The translations under genes and the position numbers were made by a program. From positions 1 through 34,692 of the forward strand of contig CAMDFD010000023.1 in the NCBI GenBank assembly GCA_945897365.1: a stretch of 34,692 bases of DNA, given 5' to 3'. This stretch comes from Bordetella parapertussis. Lineage in GTDB: Bacteria; Pseudomonadota; Gammaproteobacteria; Burkholderiales; Burkholderiaceae_B. Positions 22,643 to 30,425 of this stretch are shown here, one piece after another (the first letter of the stretch is position 1; each line of letters begins with the position of its first letter). The notes under the pieces are model-generated. The model saw only the letters and a program-made list of their open reading frames with translations. It was not told the origin of the DNA and did not search any database.

Positions 22643-23680
22643 GTGGCAAGTCATAATAGCGAAATTCGTCTCGCAATCCTGGATGACTACCAGGGCGTCG
22701 CACACAAAATTGTCGACTGGAGTCAGATCCCAGGGCTTTCGGTCGTTGCCTTTAAGGATCACGTCTATGACGAAGATGAGCTTGTCGAGCGTCTCTATGG
22801 CTTTGACTGCGTCATGCGTATTCGAGAGCGTACCGAGTTCCCCCGCGCTGTATTAACTCGGCTCCCGCGCCTCAAACTCATCCTTGCGACCGGCATGCGC
22901 AATGCCCGATCACTCGATCTTAAGGCGACCGATGAACTGGGGATTGTTGTCAGTACAACTGATGCACAACATCAAACCACGGTTGAGGTCACTTGGGCAC
23001 TCATTCTGGCCTTGTTTCGCGCAATTCCTCAGGAAACAGCGTCGCTTCGCGCGGGAGGCTGGCAGACAACCGTCGGCGTCGGGCTGGCGGGCAAAACACT
23101 CGGGATTATCGGCCTGGGAAATATGGGGATTCCTGTCGCTCGCATCGGCCAACTCTTTGGCATGAACGTCATCGCCTGGAGCCGCAACCTCACACAAGAG
23201 CGTGCGACGCCCCACGGTGTGGAATGCGTCACAAAAGAGATGCTTGTCGCGCGTTCGGATGTCATCACGATCCACCACCCGCTGACAGATGGAAGCCTGG
23301 GACTGATTGGCGCGCAAGAAATCGCACACATGAAACCCGGCGCATTCTTGATCAACACTTCGCGTGCCCAGATCGTGGACGAAGAAGCCCTAATAAAAGG
23401 GCTGACAGAGCAACGCATCGGTGGTGCTGGGCTAGATGTCTTCTCTATTGAGCCTCTCCCTCAAGGGCACCCTTTCCGTTACTTGCCGAATGTGATCGCC
23501 ACCCCGCATATCGGCTTTGTGACTCAAGAAAATATGGAGGAGTTCTACACCAAATCATTGACAAATCTAAAAGCTTTTTTAGCTGGCCGGCCCGTAAATG
23601 TGATTAATGCTGAACATCCTTTTCTCCCAGACTCACAAGTCGCAAAACAGATGCACAAGAGTCCCCTTCATAAACTATAG
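22643..23680 (+). CDS. D-isomer-specific 2-hydroxyacid dehydrogenase
   Basis: This 345-residue NAD(P)-dependent dehydrogenase belongs to the D-2-hydroxyacid (phosphoglycerate/formate dehydrogenase-like) family. The nucleotide-binding motif is GLGNMG (157-162) after LAGKTLGII. The catalytic triad positions are Arg241 (NTSRAQIVDEEAL), Glu270 (LDVFSIEPLP) and His289 (IATPHIGFVT). The start is GTG at 22643, chosen because CGGAG lies about seven bases upstream and no ATG fits better. It interconverts a 2-oxoacid and a D-2-hydroxyacid. It lies between the TauD-like dioxygenase and the GntR regulator on the same strand, with a tandem repeat in its upstream region suggesting its own control. The exact acid is unknown. 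Confidence 0.92.
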   Translation: MASHNSEIRLAILDDYQGVAHKIVDWSQIPGLSVVAFKDHVYDEDELVERLYGFDCVMRIRERTEFPRAVLTRLPRLKLILATGMRNARSLDLKATDELGIVVSTTDAQHQTTVEVTWALILALFRAIPQETASLRAGGWQTTVGVGLAGKTLGIIGLGNMGIPVARIGQLFGMNVIAWSRNLTQERATPHGVECVTKEMLVARSDVITIHHPLTDGSLGLIGAQEIAHMKPGAFLINTSRAQIVDEEALIKGLTEQRIGGAGLDVFSIEPLPQGHPFRYLPNVIATPHIGFVTQENMEEFYTKSLTNLKAFLAGRPVNVINAEHPFLPDSQVAKQMHKSPLHKL

Positions 23681-23707
23681 AGAAAACTCCCCGCCAGTCA
23701 ATCTAGC

Positions 23708-23718
23708 ATTGATACAAT
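23708..23718. promoter_or_regulatory. ATTG-ATA-CAAT inverted repeat before the GntR gene
   Basis: ATTG (23708-23711) and CAAT (23715-23718) are inverted around ATA, ending six bases before the GntR start codon. It resembles the ATTGTATACAAT type of site known for some FCD-family GntR regulators, with one base fewer in the centre. It occupies the place of a ribosome-binding site, so bound protein could block expression (autoregulation, inferred). Confidence 0.4.
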
Positions 23719-23724
23719 GGCCAG

Positions 23725-24420
23725 ATGAATAAGTCCAAAGCTGCCCGAACCAAAGTGACGCAAGCCCAAACCAACGATGGCGAAGACTTACCGCGCGGCG
23801 AAAGAGCTTATCGTTATATCCGACAAGCTTTAGCAACACAAAAGCTGATGCCGGGGGATCGTTTGCGTGAAGTAGATCTCGCCGACATGATAGGCCTGAG
23901 TCGCACGCCTATACGCGAAGCGCTGGCTCGCCTAGAGGCCGAAGGCCTGGTCGTGCATGACGCGACACTTGGTATCATGGTGGCCGAACTCGACTACAAC
24001 ATGATTACCGAGCTGTACTTCATGCGAGAAGTCCTTGAGGGGACTGCAGCACGACTCGCTGCGCAACATGCATCAGATGTTGAAATCTCACTGCTCGAGG
24101 ATATGTGCGAACAATATGCCGACTCCGTGGGGAATGATCAACAGCTCGCGCGTAGTAATCGCCAATTCCATGAACTGCTCTACAACTGCAGCCACAATCG
24201 CTACTTGATCAAGATGCTCAAGACCCTTCACGACACGCTGACTCTTTTGGGTAACACGACACTGACGGACCAAAAACGAGTCAAGGATACAGTCAGAGAG
24301 CACGGAGCTGTCGTGAGTGCCATCAAGAAACATGATCCTGAAACGGCAGAAAAAGTGCTACGAGAACATATTTACGCTTCACAGAAAATGCGGATCCGCC
24401 GTCTGATCGTGTCCAAATAG
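23725..24420 (+). CDS. GntR-family (FCD/FadR-type) transcriptional regulator
   Basis: This 231-residue regulator has an N-terminal winged helix (about residues 25-90), with AYRYIRQALATQKLMPGDRLREVDLADMIGLSRTPIREALARLEAEGLV. The all-helical FCD effector domain follows (about 95-225). Likely FCD metal or ligand residues are in NRQFHELLY, VREHGAVVSAI and LREHIYASQ, the usual Asp/His spacing for carboxylate-binding members. Such proteins typically repress catabolic operons and are released by organic acids. It follows the 2-hydroxyacid dehydrogenase and converges on the MmgE/PrpD gene. No clear ribosome-binding site precedes ATG 23725, where a small palindrome sits instead. Candidate targets are the dioxygenase-dehydrogenase pair and the divergent promoter near 27740. 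Confidence 0.92.
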   Translation: MNKSKAARTKVTQAQTNDGEDLPRGERAYRYIRQALATQKLMPGDRLREVDLADMIGLSRTPIREALARLEAEGLVVHDATLGIMVAELDYNMITELYFMREVLEGTAARLAAQHASDVEISLLEDMCEQYADSVGNDQQLARSNRQFHELLYNCSHNRYLIKMLKTLHDTLTLLGNTTLTDQKRVKDTVREHGAVVSAIKKHDPETAEKVLREHIYASQKMRIRRLIVSK

Positions 24421-24427
24421 TCGTGCT

Positions 24428-24498
24428 GCGTGCTCCATGTGCCCCATATGCCCTATCTCATGACATTTTAGGGCTGAGCACGCTGACGAGTTTATTTT
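24428..24498. terminator. Possible bidirectional terminator (8-bp stem, long loop)
   Basis: GCGTGCTC (24428-24435) and GAGCACGC (24476-24483) can pair between the convergent GntR and MmgE/PrpD genes. A T-rich stretch (24491-24498) follows on the plus strand. The 40-base loop makes this a weak candidate. Confidence 0.25.
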
Positions 24499-25910
24499 TG
24501 TAAAGCCTGAAGCACCTGACTCACTTTGAGTGTGGTGCCATCTAAGATCAATGCCTGTGCAGTCAGCGCCTGATCCTTGGTCAGATGCATCATTGCGTTA
24601 GACATAAATTTCTCAGAGATATCCTCCCGTGTCAGTGCCCGAGAGCCCGCACCCTTATTAACTGGTACATAGCGTGTCACTGAACTGCCATCTTTAAATT
24701 TGACCGTCACGCCCCCTGAAAAAAACCGAGGAAACTCTGACTTCGGATCCGACTCACACACCACTTTTTTAGCAAGCTGCTGCACTTGTTTAGATTGAAG
24801 CGTCTGCGTATCTAACTCAGGCAAACCAAAGTAGCCTCTCAGCAGACACACCGCCACAACATATGGCGTACTGAATTTGGCCTCGTAATCCGTCGTAGCG
24901 TTCTGTTTTTCTTCAATCGGCTCTGCCACAATATGCATCGTTGGCTCAGGCAGTAACGCCACAATCTGCTCGATCTCTTCGATACGGTCTTTGACTTCTT
25001 CAAACATGTCTATCGCTGCATCAGCACAGCCATGGATGAAATGGCAAATAGGATAAGGTTTGATCACGGTTCCAAGCATCTGCCAGTCAGTACCCAGACC
25101 TTTACTGATCAATTCGATGTCCGTAGGCGCACCATGCAAATGCGTGTCAAATAAACCGAAACGGCCCTCATAAGGTCGAGAAGGCGCGACAAATCCTTTG
25201 CCTGCCAAATGCGCTGCAGATATGCCAGCCACAGCCCCCCAGCCAGGATGAAATCGTTTTGTCCAAGCACCCTCCTCCAAAAACACCTGAACCCCAGAAG
25301 CAGTGCTAGCGGTAATGCCCTGAGCGCTCCACATCGCCTGAGCATTCATACCCATCAGCTTGGCCGCGACGAGAGCGGAGCTAAAGTGAGACACAATTCC
25401 CGTTGCATGAAAACCCACATGGTGGAAACCGCCTTTGACGGCGGCACCTAAACGAATTGCAGCCTCCACTCCCACCACATAAGCACACAGCACCTCTTCC
25501 CAGCTCGCATTCACTTGCTCACCAATAGCAAATGCCGTCGGCAAGCTTGCGACAGTGGGATGCACAATACTCATTGGGTGCGTATCGTCATAATCCAAAC
25601 CATGAACCAACAAGCCATTGGCTAAAGCGGCATCTCTTGCCGAATACTGTGTGCGTGTACCAATCACTGTGCTGACGCCAGGCCCACTCATCGCGTCGAT
25701 ACCTGCTAACGCAACCGGAGCGTACTCTTGCGTATGCGAAGCCAACGCCAAACCCACCCCATCCAGAATATGTAGGCGCGCACGTTCGATGACATCCGCC
25801 GGCAAATGTTTAAACTGAGCCGCATAGGCAAAGTGAGCAAGACTTTCCGCTGGATTCGTGACGGACGTATGGGTCTTGGGTGTTCCTGTTGTCAAATTTG
25901 ATGTGGTCAT
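24492..25910 (-). CDS. MmgE/PrpD-family protein 1
   Basis: This 472-residue protein is of the MmgE/PrpD family, which includes 2-methylcitrate dehydratase, cis-aconitate decarboxylase and iminodisuccinate epimerase. Landmarks are ARLHILDGVGLALASHTQEYAP, ANGLLVHGLDYDDTHPMSIVHPTVASLPTAFAIGEQ, GFHATGIVSHFSSALVAAKLMGMN, FHPGWGAVAGISAAHLAGKGF and the KPYPICHFIHGCADAAIDM segment. The DYDDTH and KPYP/CH motifs are family active-site elements. A GGAAG box precedes the ATG at 25910. It is the last gene of a minus-strand set after AtuA and DUF4387, separated from them by 72 bases. The family acts on di- or tricarboxylates, which fits the TTT transporter nearby, but the exact reaction is open. Confidence 0.92.
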   Translation of the reverse strand: MTTSNLTTGTPKTHTSVTNPAESLAHFAYAAQFKHLPADVIERARLHILDGVGLALASHTQEYAPVALAGIDAMSGPGVSTVIGTRTQYSARDAALANGLLVHGLDYDDTHPMSIVHPTVASLPTAFAIGEQVNASWEEVLCAYVVGVEAAIRLGAAVKGGFHHVGFHATGIVSHFSSALVAAKLMGMNAQAMWSAQGITASTASGVQVFLEEGAWTKRFHPGWGAVAGISAAHLAGKGFVAPSRPYEGRFGLFDTHLHGAPTDIELISKGLGTDWQMLGTVIKPYPICHFIHGCADAAIDMFEEVKDRIEEIEQIVALLPEPTMHIVAEPIEEKQNATTDYEAKFSTPYVVAVCLLRGYFGLPELDTQTLQSKQVQQLAKKVVCESDPKSEFPRFFSGGVTVKFKDGSSVTRYVPVNKGAGSRALTREDISEKFMSNAMMHLTKDQALTAQALILDGTTLKVSQVLQALQK

Positions 25911-25982
25911 ATTGGCTTCCAGATTTCACAAAGTGAATATTTAACAAATTGATGCGGTCGTTTGATGCTCAACCAGTTGATA

Positions 25983-26288
25983 TCAAACAATTTCAAGCTC
26001 TACAAAGGGGCCGTGCTGTTGCCCTCCATACACATCGGAGTCCATGATGTCGCCAGAAATCACAGGCCGCGGAATGGTGACTTTAATGGCATTCGCCGCA
26101 GGGTATTCAATCACGTTCACCAAAGACTCCTGGACGCCATACGTGTTGGCGACCCAGCGTGCAGAAATAACTTTTGCATCGCGCACTTTTTCGTAGCCCG
26201 CTGTATTTTTAAAAATAATATCAAATGTTAGCTCGAAGGGGCCTGCATTTTTACTACGTATGAGCCGCGTCATTTCCCAAAGTTTCAT
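25983..26288 (-). CDS. DUF4387-family protein (AtuA partner)
   Basis: This 101-residue protein matches the DUF4387 pattern: MTRLIRSKNAGPFELTFDIIF, VRDAKVISARWVANTYGV, EYPAANAIKVTIPRPVISGD and the DSDVYGGQQHGPFVELEI end. Members are usually encoded next to an AtuA/DUF1446 protein, sometimes fused to it, and are probably its small subunit. Here the start lies two bases after the AtuA stop and a GAGGT ribosome-binding site is inside the end of AtuA, so the two are translated together. Function is not established beyond this association. It is followed by MmgE/PrpD on the same strand. Confidence 0.85.
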   Translation of the reverse strand: MKLWEMTRLIRSKNAGPFELTFDIIFKNTAGYEKVRDAKVISARWVANTYGVQESLVNVIEYPAANAIKVTIPRPVISGDIMDSDVYGGQQHGPFVELEIV

Positions 26289-26290
26289 TT

Positions 26291-27664
26291 TTAGAACCTC
26301 ACCTCAGAGTATTCAATTGGAAACATTTCAAGCGGATTTTCCGGAATCACTACGTGATTCATATTGAAGCGATACATTGCGCCGCGTTGAATTTCGGCTG
26401 GTGAATAGGGATAGGCGATCGAGGTAATTAAGCCACTCCATTCTGGAATCGGAAAGTGCACAGCGATATGACTGACGGATTTCATCAACGAGGTCGCTAA
26501 CTCCTGGGTCTCGGCCGTCACTTGAAACAGCAAGCCCACTTCGTGCCCGATCGTATGCACCGGCTCCATGCTTCCCATGGTTGCATTCTTGCCGATGACG
26601 CGCAGATCCAACCTGTATTTTTTTTCAATGCCTGCACCATAGATGCCTTCGATGCGCTGCTTTGCGGTGATGAGCAACTGCTCAAGCCATGGGTCTAGTT
26701 GTCTAAGGATCAGGGGGTCTCGGACCGTTCCAATAATGATCGACTGATACCCAGCAAGCTCGGCGCCCTCTAGCTTAATGGTGTACTGATCTGACTTTCG
26801 AAAGGTGCTCCCCGACACCCGGACTGCGCGATCCGAGATCGCCTCATAGCGTGCTTGACGCGTATCAAGAACACCCGAAGGTTCGATCAACGCATAAGGC
26901 GATGCATTCTCGTATAAATTATGCGAAGCGACGCTTTCGGGGTCACAGTAAAAATCAGGGTTCGGCGCTTCAATAATAAAATGATCATCGCGCACAATAG
27001 CAAAGTTGCAGTCAGGATACTTTCTCTGAACCATGCATGCCGCACCGCACTCCATAATTTTGGCAGCGTGCCAGGCGGATGCTGGATTGATGCCATGCAT
27101 GACTGGGACTGCAGCAAAGATTGATGTGTCGCTTGATCGTCCCGCGATAATGACATCACAACCGTTTTCGAGCGCCTCAATGAAGGGCTCCGCGCCGGCC
27201 ATTCCTACAATATGCGTGCTACGGTTAATCACCTCCTCATCTAAATGGGGCGCATTTTCTAAGGGACTGATTTTCCCGTCACGTAATTTTTGTTTTAAGT
27301 AATCTTTACTTTGTTCACTGTGTATCGCGCCTAAGCGGAAAGACAGTTTTTCCTCCCGCGCAATCTCGCGGGTAATCCCTAGCAATCGCTCGAGATGGAT
27401 ATCGGATCCCGAGGTGCACGCCGATCCCACAATCACCGGTATACCTGCGCTACGACCTGCGAGCAGCATCAGTCTGAGATCGCGCTTATATGCTGCGCTC
27501 GAGAACATACTCTCCCCAGATCCTAAGTAATGCGGACCTGGGTCTGTTGACCCCGAGTCCGCACCAATGAAGTGGGGCTTGAGCGTCATGGCTCGCCGAA
27601 TAGTGTCCTCCTTAAAGCCGGAGCCAAGCATCCCGGTAGCGGATAAAACGCGGACCTCTTTCAT
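26291..27664 (-). CDS. AtuA-family (DUF1446) protein
   Basis: This 457-residue protein belongs to the AtuA/DUF1446 family, named for acyclic terpene utilisation in Pseudomonas. Landmarks are VRVLSATGMLGSGFKEDTIRR, IGADSGSTDPGPHYLGSGES, PVIVGSACTSGSDIHLERLLG, RSTHIVGMAGAEPFIEALENGCDVIIAGRSSDTSIFAAVP, WHAAKIMECGAACMVQR and LRVIGKNATMG. A strong AGGAGG box (rc of 27673-27678) precedes the ATG at 27664. It is the first gene of the minus-strand set AtuA-DUF4387-MmgE/PrpD and is divergent from the amidase/TTT operon. Biochemical activity of the family is not well defined. Here a carboxylate substrate is more likely than a terpene, given the TTT and MmgE/PrpD neighbours (inference). Confidence 0.9.
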   Translation of the reverse strand: MKEVRVLSATGMLGSGFKEDTIRRAMTLKPHFIGADSGSTDPGPHYLGSGESMFSSAAYKRDLRLMLLAGRSAGIPVIVGSACTSGSDIHLERLLGITREIAREEKLSFRLGAIHSEQSKDYLKQKLRDGKISPLENAPHLDEEVINRSTHIVGMAGAEPFIEALENGCDVIIAGRSSDTSIFAAVPVMHGINPASAWHAAKIMECGAACMVQRKYPDCNFAIVRDDHFIIEAPNPDFYCDPESVASHNLYENASPYALIEPSGVLDTRQARYEAISDRAVRVSGSTFRKSDQYTIKLEGAELAGYQSIIIGTVRDPLILRQLDPWLEQLLITAKQRIEGIYGAGIEKKYRLDLRVIGKNATMGSMEPVHTIGHEVGLLFQVTAETQELATSLMKSVSHIAVHFPIPEWSGLITSIAYPYSPAEIQRGAMYRFNMNHVVIPENPLEMFPIEYSEVRF

Positions 27665-27686
27665 CTCTTGCGCCTCCTATTTAGTC

Positions 27687-27703
27687 AGATGAGTCGCTCA
27701 TCT
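27687..27703. promoter_or_regulatory. Inverted repeat AGATGAG-TCG-CTCATCT
   Basis: Perfect 7-base arms, AGATGAG (27687-27693) and CTCATCT (27697-27703), flank TCG. It lies 22 bases upstream of the AtuA start in the 118-base divergent region, where it could be an operator for the leftward operon. TTTCTG follows it on the plus strand, so a small terminator is an alternative. Confidence 0.45.
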
Positions 27704-27721
27704 TTTCTGTTCAACTCAAGG

Positions 27722-27755
27722 TTGACATTTATATTTGTATCCCTCAGTATACAAA
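27722..27755 (+). promoter_or_regulatory. Putative promoter with overlapping TTTGTAT-N8-ATACAAA operator
   Basis: TTGACA (27722-27727) matches the -35 consensus, and CAGTAT/AGTATA at 27745-27751 gives a -10 at 17-18 bases. The inverted repeat TTTGTAT (27734-27740) / ATACAAA (27749-27755) spans the spacer and the -10, where a bound dimer would block polymerase. The TTGTAT/ATACAA halves resemble FCD-type GntR sites. It would drive the rightward amidase/TTT operon starting at 27783. The link to the GntR protein at 23725 is inferred. Confidence 0.5.
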
Positions 27756-27782
27756 GGTCTACACCTGCTGGGAAATTTTTAT

Positions 27783-27986
27783 ATGCGCTCAATTGACGAT
27801 TTGGCAAAGATTGAACCCATCCTGCATACTGCGGGACTGCTAAAGACCGCTGATCAATTTCCTGAAGATGTTTTAGCTGCCATTCATGCAGCCAATCGCA
27901 TACGAGCAACATTATCTGCGCCTGCAGACAATACGCAAGAACCTTGGCCTACAATGCGCGTGAGGGGAACGCCATGCACTGGCTAA
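27783..27986 (+). CDS. Small GatC/AtzG-like amidase partner protein 1
   Basis: This 67-residue protein (MRSIDDLAKIEPILHTAGLL onward) has helical N-terminal and middle parts and an EPWP segment near the end. It is immediately before, and overlaps by 13 bases, an amidase-signature gene. The size, helical content, proline-containing tail and position match AtzG (DUF4089), the small GatC-like subunit of AtzE amidohydrolase. The start at 27783 is chosen because a GGGAAA element precedes it; an in-frame upstream start at 27735 would include part of the predicted promoter. Sequence similarity is too low to be sure by eye. The same gene arrangement recurs at 32470, which strengthens the call. Confidence 0.6.
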   Translation: MRSIDDLAKIEPILHTAGLLKTADQFPEDVLAAIHAANRIRATLSAPADNTQEPWPTMRVRGTPCTG

Positions 27987-29338
27987 CTGCGGCACAAATT
28001 GCAAAGGGCTACAGAGAGGGACTCTTTTCACCGACAGAGCTCATCAAACACCTCTTATCTAGGATTGATAAGCTAGACCCAAATTGCAATGCGTTTATCA
28101 GCATTGATCGCGCAAGCGCAATCGATGCAGCACAGCAGGCAGAAAAAGATATCCGTGCGGGCAAACAAAAGGGCCCTTTACACGGCGTGCCGATTGGAAT
28201 CAAAGATATTATTGACGTAGCAGGAGAGGTCACGACCTGTCATTCTGCACTGATGCTTGATCATGTCGCCCAAACGGATGCTGCAGTGATCCGCAACCTG
28301 AGGGCCGCCGGTGCAATCATTTTTGGAAAGTTAGCTCTACACGAATTCGCCATAGGAGGCCCCTCCTTTGATCTGCCTTTCCCCCCTGCCCGCAACCCCT
28401 GGAATCTCAATCATCACCCTGGCGGATCATCCTCCGGCTCAGGCACGGCTGTAGCTGCGGGTTTCTTGCCTTTGGCTTTAGGAACCGATACGGGCGGCTC
28501 GATACGGAATCCAGCGGCAGCGTGTGGCATCGTGGGCCTGAAAGCGACCTACGATTTGGTTTCTCGTCAGGGGGTATTTCCACTCTCGTTTTCTTTAGAT
28601 CACGTGGGTCCGATGTGCCGCTCCGTGGAAGACGCAGCTTTGTTGCTCGATACGCTGGTCACTCCTCATTCAAATCTTCAAGAGTCCTTTGCTACCGACC
28701 TTAAGCGAGGCGTCAATGGACTGCGCATTGGATTTATCAGAAACATTCACGAGCGCGACATTATGGCTGACCCTGAAGTGATCATGGCCTTAAATACAGC
28801 CGCGAACACCTTTAAAGAATTAGGCGCAAAAGTCGAAGAGGTAGAGCTTCCCCAGTTTAACGAGATGGCGGCCGTTCAAAAAGTCATTCAAATGTCCGAA
28901 AGTTGGGGCGTGCATGCCAAGTGGCTCTCTTCCCGCGCTGAAAATTATGCGCAAACCTCTCGTCGCAAGCTTCTTGCTGGTGCGTTTTTTTCAGCTGCCG
29001 ATTATGTGCATGCAATGCAGCGTCGGAGCCAGTTCATGCGAGACGTCGATGATATGTTGCGTGACTACGATGTTTTACTTTGCGCCAACTCGATGGAGCC
29101 AGCCTGCCGCATTGATGATGCGCCAGAGCTTTTGAGAACCTATTCTCGTCAGGCTCGCACTGTTTTTAATCTGACTGGACACCCCGCACTTGCGCTCATG
29201 AGTGGGCTCAGCAAGTCCGGGCTTCCGCTTTCCATGCAACTGGTGGGTCGCTATTTTAACGAACGTACTCTATTGCGCGCAGGAGCCGCTTTTGAACGCG
29301 CGACCCCTTGGCATAACATGCATCCGCAGTTAGATTAA
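27974..29338 (+). CDS. Amidase-signature hydrolase 1 (AtzE/GatA-like)
   Basis: This 454-residue amidase-signature enzyme has the Ser-cisSer-Lys triad: Lys77 in GVPIGIKDIIDVAGE, the cis-serine within GGSSSGSG (150-157), and nucleophile Ser176 in GTDTGGSIRNPAAACG. The signature block continues with GIVGLKATYDLVSRQGVFPL and LDHVGPMCRSVEDAALL. Start ATG 27974 is preferred over 27944 because GAGGGGA (27962-27968) lies five bases upstream and the family N terminus LTAAQIAKGYREG begins there. It overlaps the small upstream gene by 13 bases, as in GatC-GatA or AtzG-AtzE pairs. A role in tRNA amidation is unlikely because there is no GatB; it probably hydrolyses an amide of an imported carboxylate. 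Confidence 0.92.
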   Translation: MHWLTAAQIAKGYREGLFSPTELIKHLLSRIDKLDPNCNAFISIDRASAIDAAQQAEKDIRAGKQKGPLHGVPIGIKDIIDVAGEVTTCHSALMLDHVAQTDAAVIRNLRAAGAIIFGKLALHEFAIGGPSFDLPFPPARNPWNLNHHPGGSSSGSGTAVAAGFLPLALGTDTGGSIRNPAAACGIVGLKATYDLVSRQGVFPLSFSLDHVGPMCRSVEDAALLLDTLVTPHSNLQESFATDLKRGVNGLRIGFIRNIHERDIMADPEVIMALNTAANTFKELGAKVEEVELPQFNEMAAVQKVIQMSESWGVHAKWLSSRAENYAQTSRRKLLAGAFFSAADYVHAMQRRSQFMRDVDDMLRDYDVLLCANSMEPACRIDDAPELLRTYSRQARTVFNLTGHPALALMSGLSKSGLPLSMQLVGRYFNERTLLRAGAAFERATPWHNMHPQLD

Positions 29339-29425
29339 AGCTTCTGATTTTGATGTGACGAGTCCTTTTTTCTATTTAGTATTTCGCTAATATCTCAACG
29401 CTTACACAAACTTGAAGGTGCTGAC

Positions 29426-30403
29426 ATGAATCAATTTTTGAACATAATACTCCGGGGTGTTTCTGTCGCAACAGCTTTGCTGGCAGTGGCATTTTCAGTA
29501 AACGCTCAAACATATCCCAATAAAGATATTTCATTTATTGTTCCCTTTAACCCTGGTGGTTCAGCCGATCCATTGTCCCGGGCGTTTGCCGCAGAACTGG
29601 CCAAGGCGCTTCCCGGAACAGTGAACATCATCAATCGGGCTGGTGGCTCGGCGACGATCGGTACCAATGCGATCGTTCGCGCAGCGCCCGATGGCTACAC
29701 CATCGGACTTGGCGATAGTGCCGCGCTTGCCTATCAGCCAATTGTCAACAAAGACCTCGCCTATAAGTCGACGCAAGACTACACCACCATTATGAATCTT
29801 GCTTTCGTGCCTGCCATGTTGGTGGTCAGGGCAGATGCCCCCTGGAAAACCTTTGAAGATTTTCTCGCGGATGCCAAGAAAAATCCAGATAAATTCAGGA
29901 TCGGCGTCTCAGGTGTGCGGTCCATCGCCGATCTGGCCGCGCAGCAACTCAATAGAGCAGCAAATATCAAACTCGACACCATTCCTTTCACTGGCGGTGG
30001 AGGCGAAGCTCTCGTTGCCTTGTTAGGTGGTCGCATTGAAGGCGCGATGGGCTACGGCCCTAATACTGCGGCTCAAGTTCGCGCCGGCAAGCTGCGTGTG
30101 CTGGCGGTATTTACAAAAGGAAAGTATATCTTGGCACCTGAAGCCGCATCGACTTTCGATGCAGGTTACGACGCAACATTGCCTGCAAGCTACAGTATTA
30201 TTGCTCCGAAGGGCTTATCAAAGGATGTCCAAGCCAAGCTTGTTGACGCGTCGCTTAAGGCCGTGAAGTCACCAGGGTTTATCGAGTTCGCCAACAGAAG
30301 TGGCTTCGTCATCGACACAAAAGACTCTGCTGGCACAAGCCAATACCTGTCTGATTTAGCAAAAATGTTCTCCGAGTTGATTAGCTGGATGGATAAAAAA
30401 TAA
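29426..30403 (+). CDS. tctC: TTT transporter solute-binding protein (TctC-like, Bug 6)
   Basis: This 325-residue exported protein has a signal peptide ending near SVNAQ (about residue 28). It carries Bug signatures: YPNKDISFIVPFNPGGSADPLSRAF, VNIINRAGGSATIGTNAIVRAAPDGYTIGLG, KFRIGVSGVRSIADLAAQQL, ALVALLGGRIEGAMG and APKGLSKDVQAKL. GAAGGTG precedes the ATG. It is the only one of the six Bug proteins here with TctB and TctA genes directly behind it (22-base gap to tctB), so it is the true binding component of this transporter. It lies in the same operon as the two amidases, so the ligand probably carries both carboxylate and amide groups (inference). Confidence 0.93.
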   Translation: MNQFLNIILRGVSVATALLAVAFSVNAQTYPNKDISFIVPFNPGGSADPLSRAFAAELAKALPGTVNIINRAGGSATIGTNAIVRAAPDGYTIGLGDSAALAYQPIVNKDLAYKSTQDYTTIMNLAFVPAMLVVRADAPWKTFEDFLADAKKNPDKFRIGVSGVRSIADLAAQQLNRAANIKLDTIPFTGGGGEALVALLGGRIEGAMGYGPNTAAQVRAGKLRVLAVFTKGKYILAPEAASTFDAGYDATLPASYSIIAPKGLSKDVQAKLVDASLKAVKSPGFIEFANRSGFVIDTKDSAGTSQYLSDLAKMFSELISWMDKK

Positions 30404-30425
30404 TCGATGACTAAAAGGCCATGCC

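Noticed and set aside
22910..23451. Several open frames of 129-152 residues in other frames of the 2-hydroxyacid dehydrogenase gene.
   Set aside because: The dehydrogenase has complete cofactor and catalytic motifs through this region; the others show low-complexity Arg/Ser-rich composition typical of shadow frames.
25961..25987. TTTGAT/ATCAAA inverted repeat at the end of the DUF4387 gene as a terminator.
   Set aside because: The stem has only six A/T-rich pairs with a 15-base loop; too weak to support, and the MmgE/PrpD gene downstream is probably in the same transcript.
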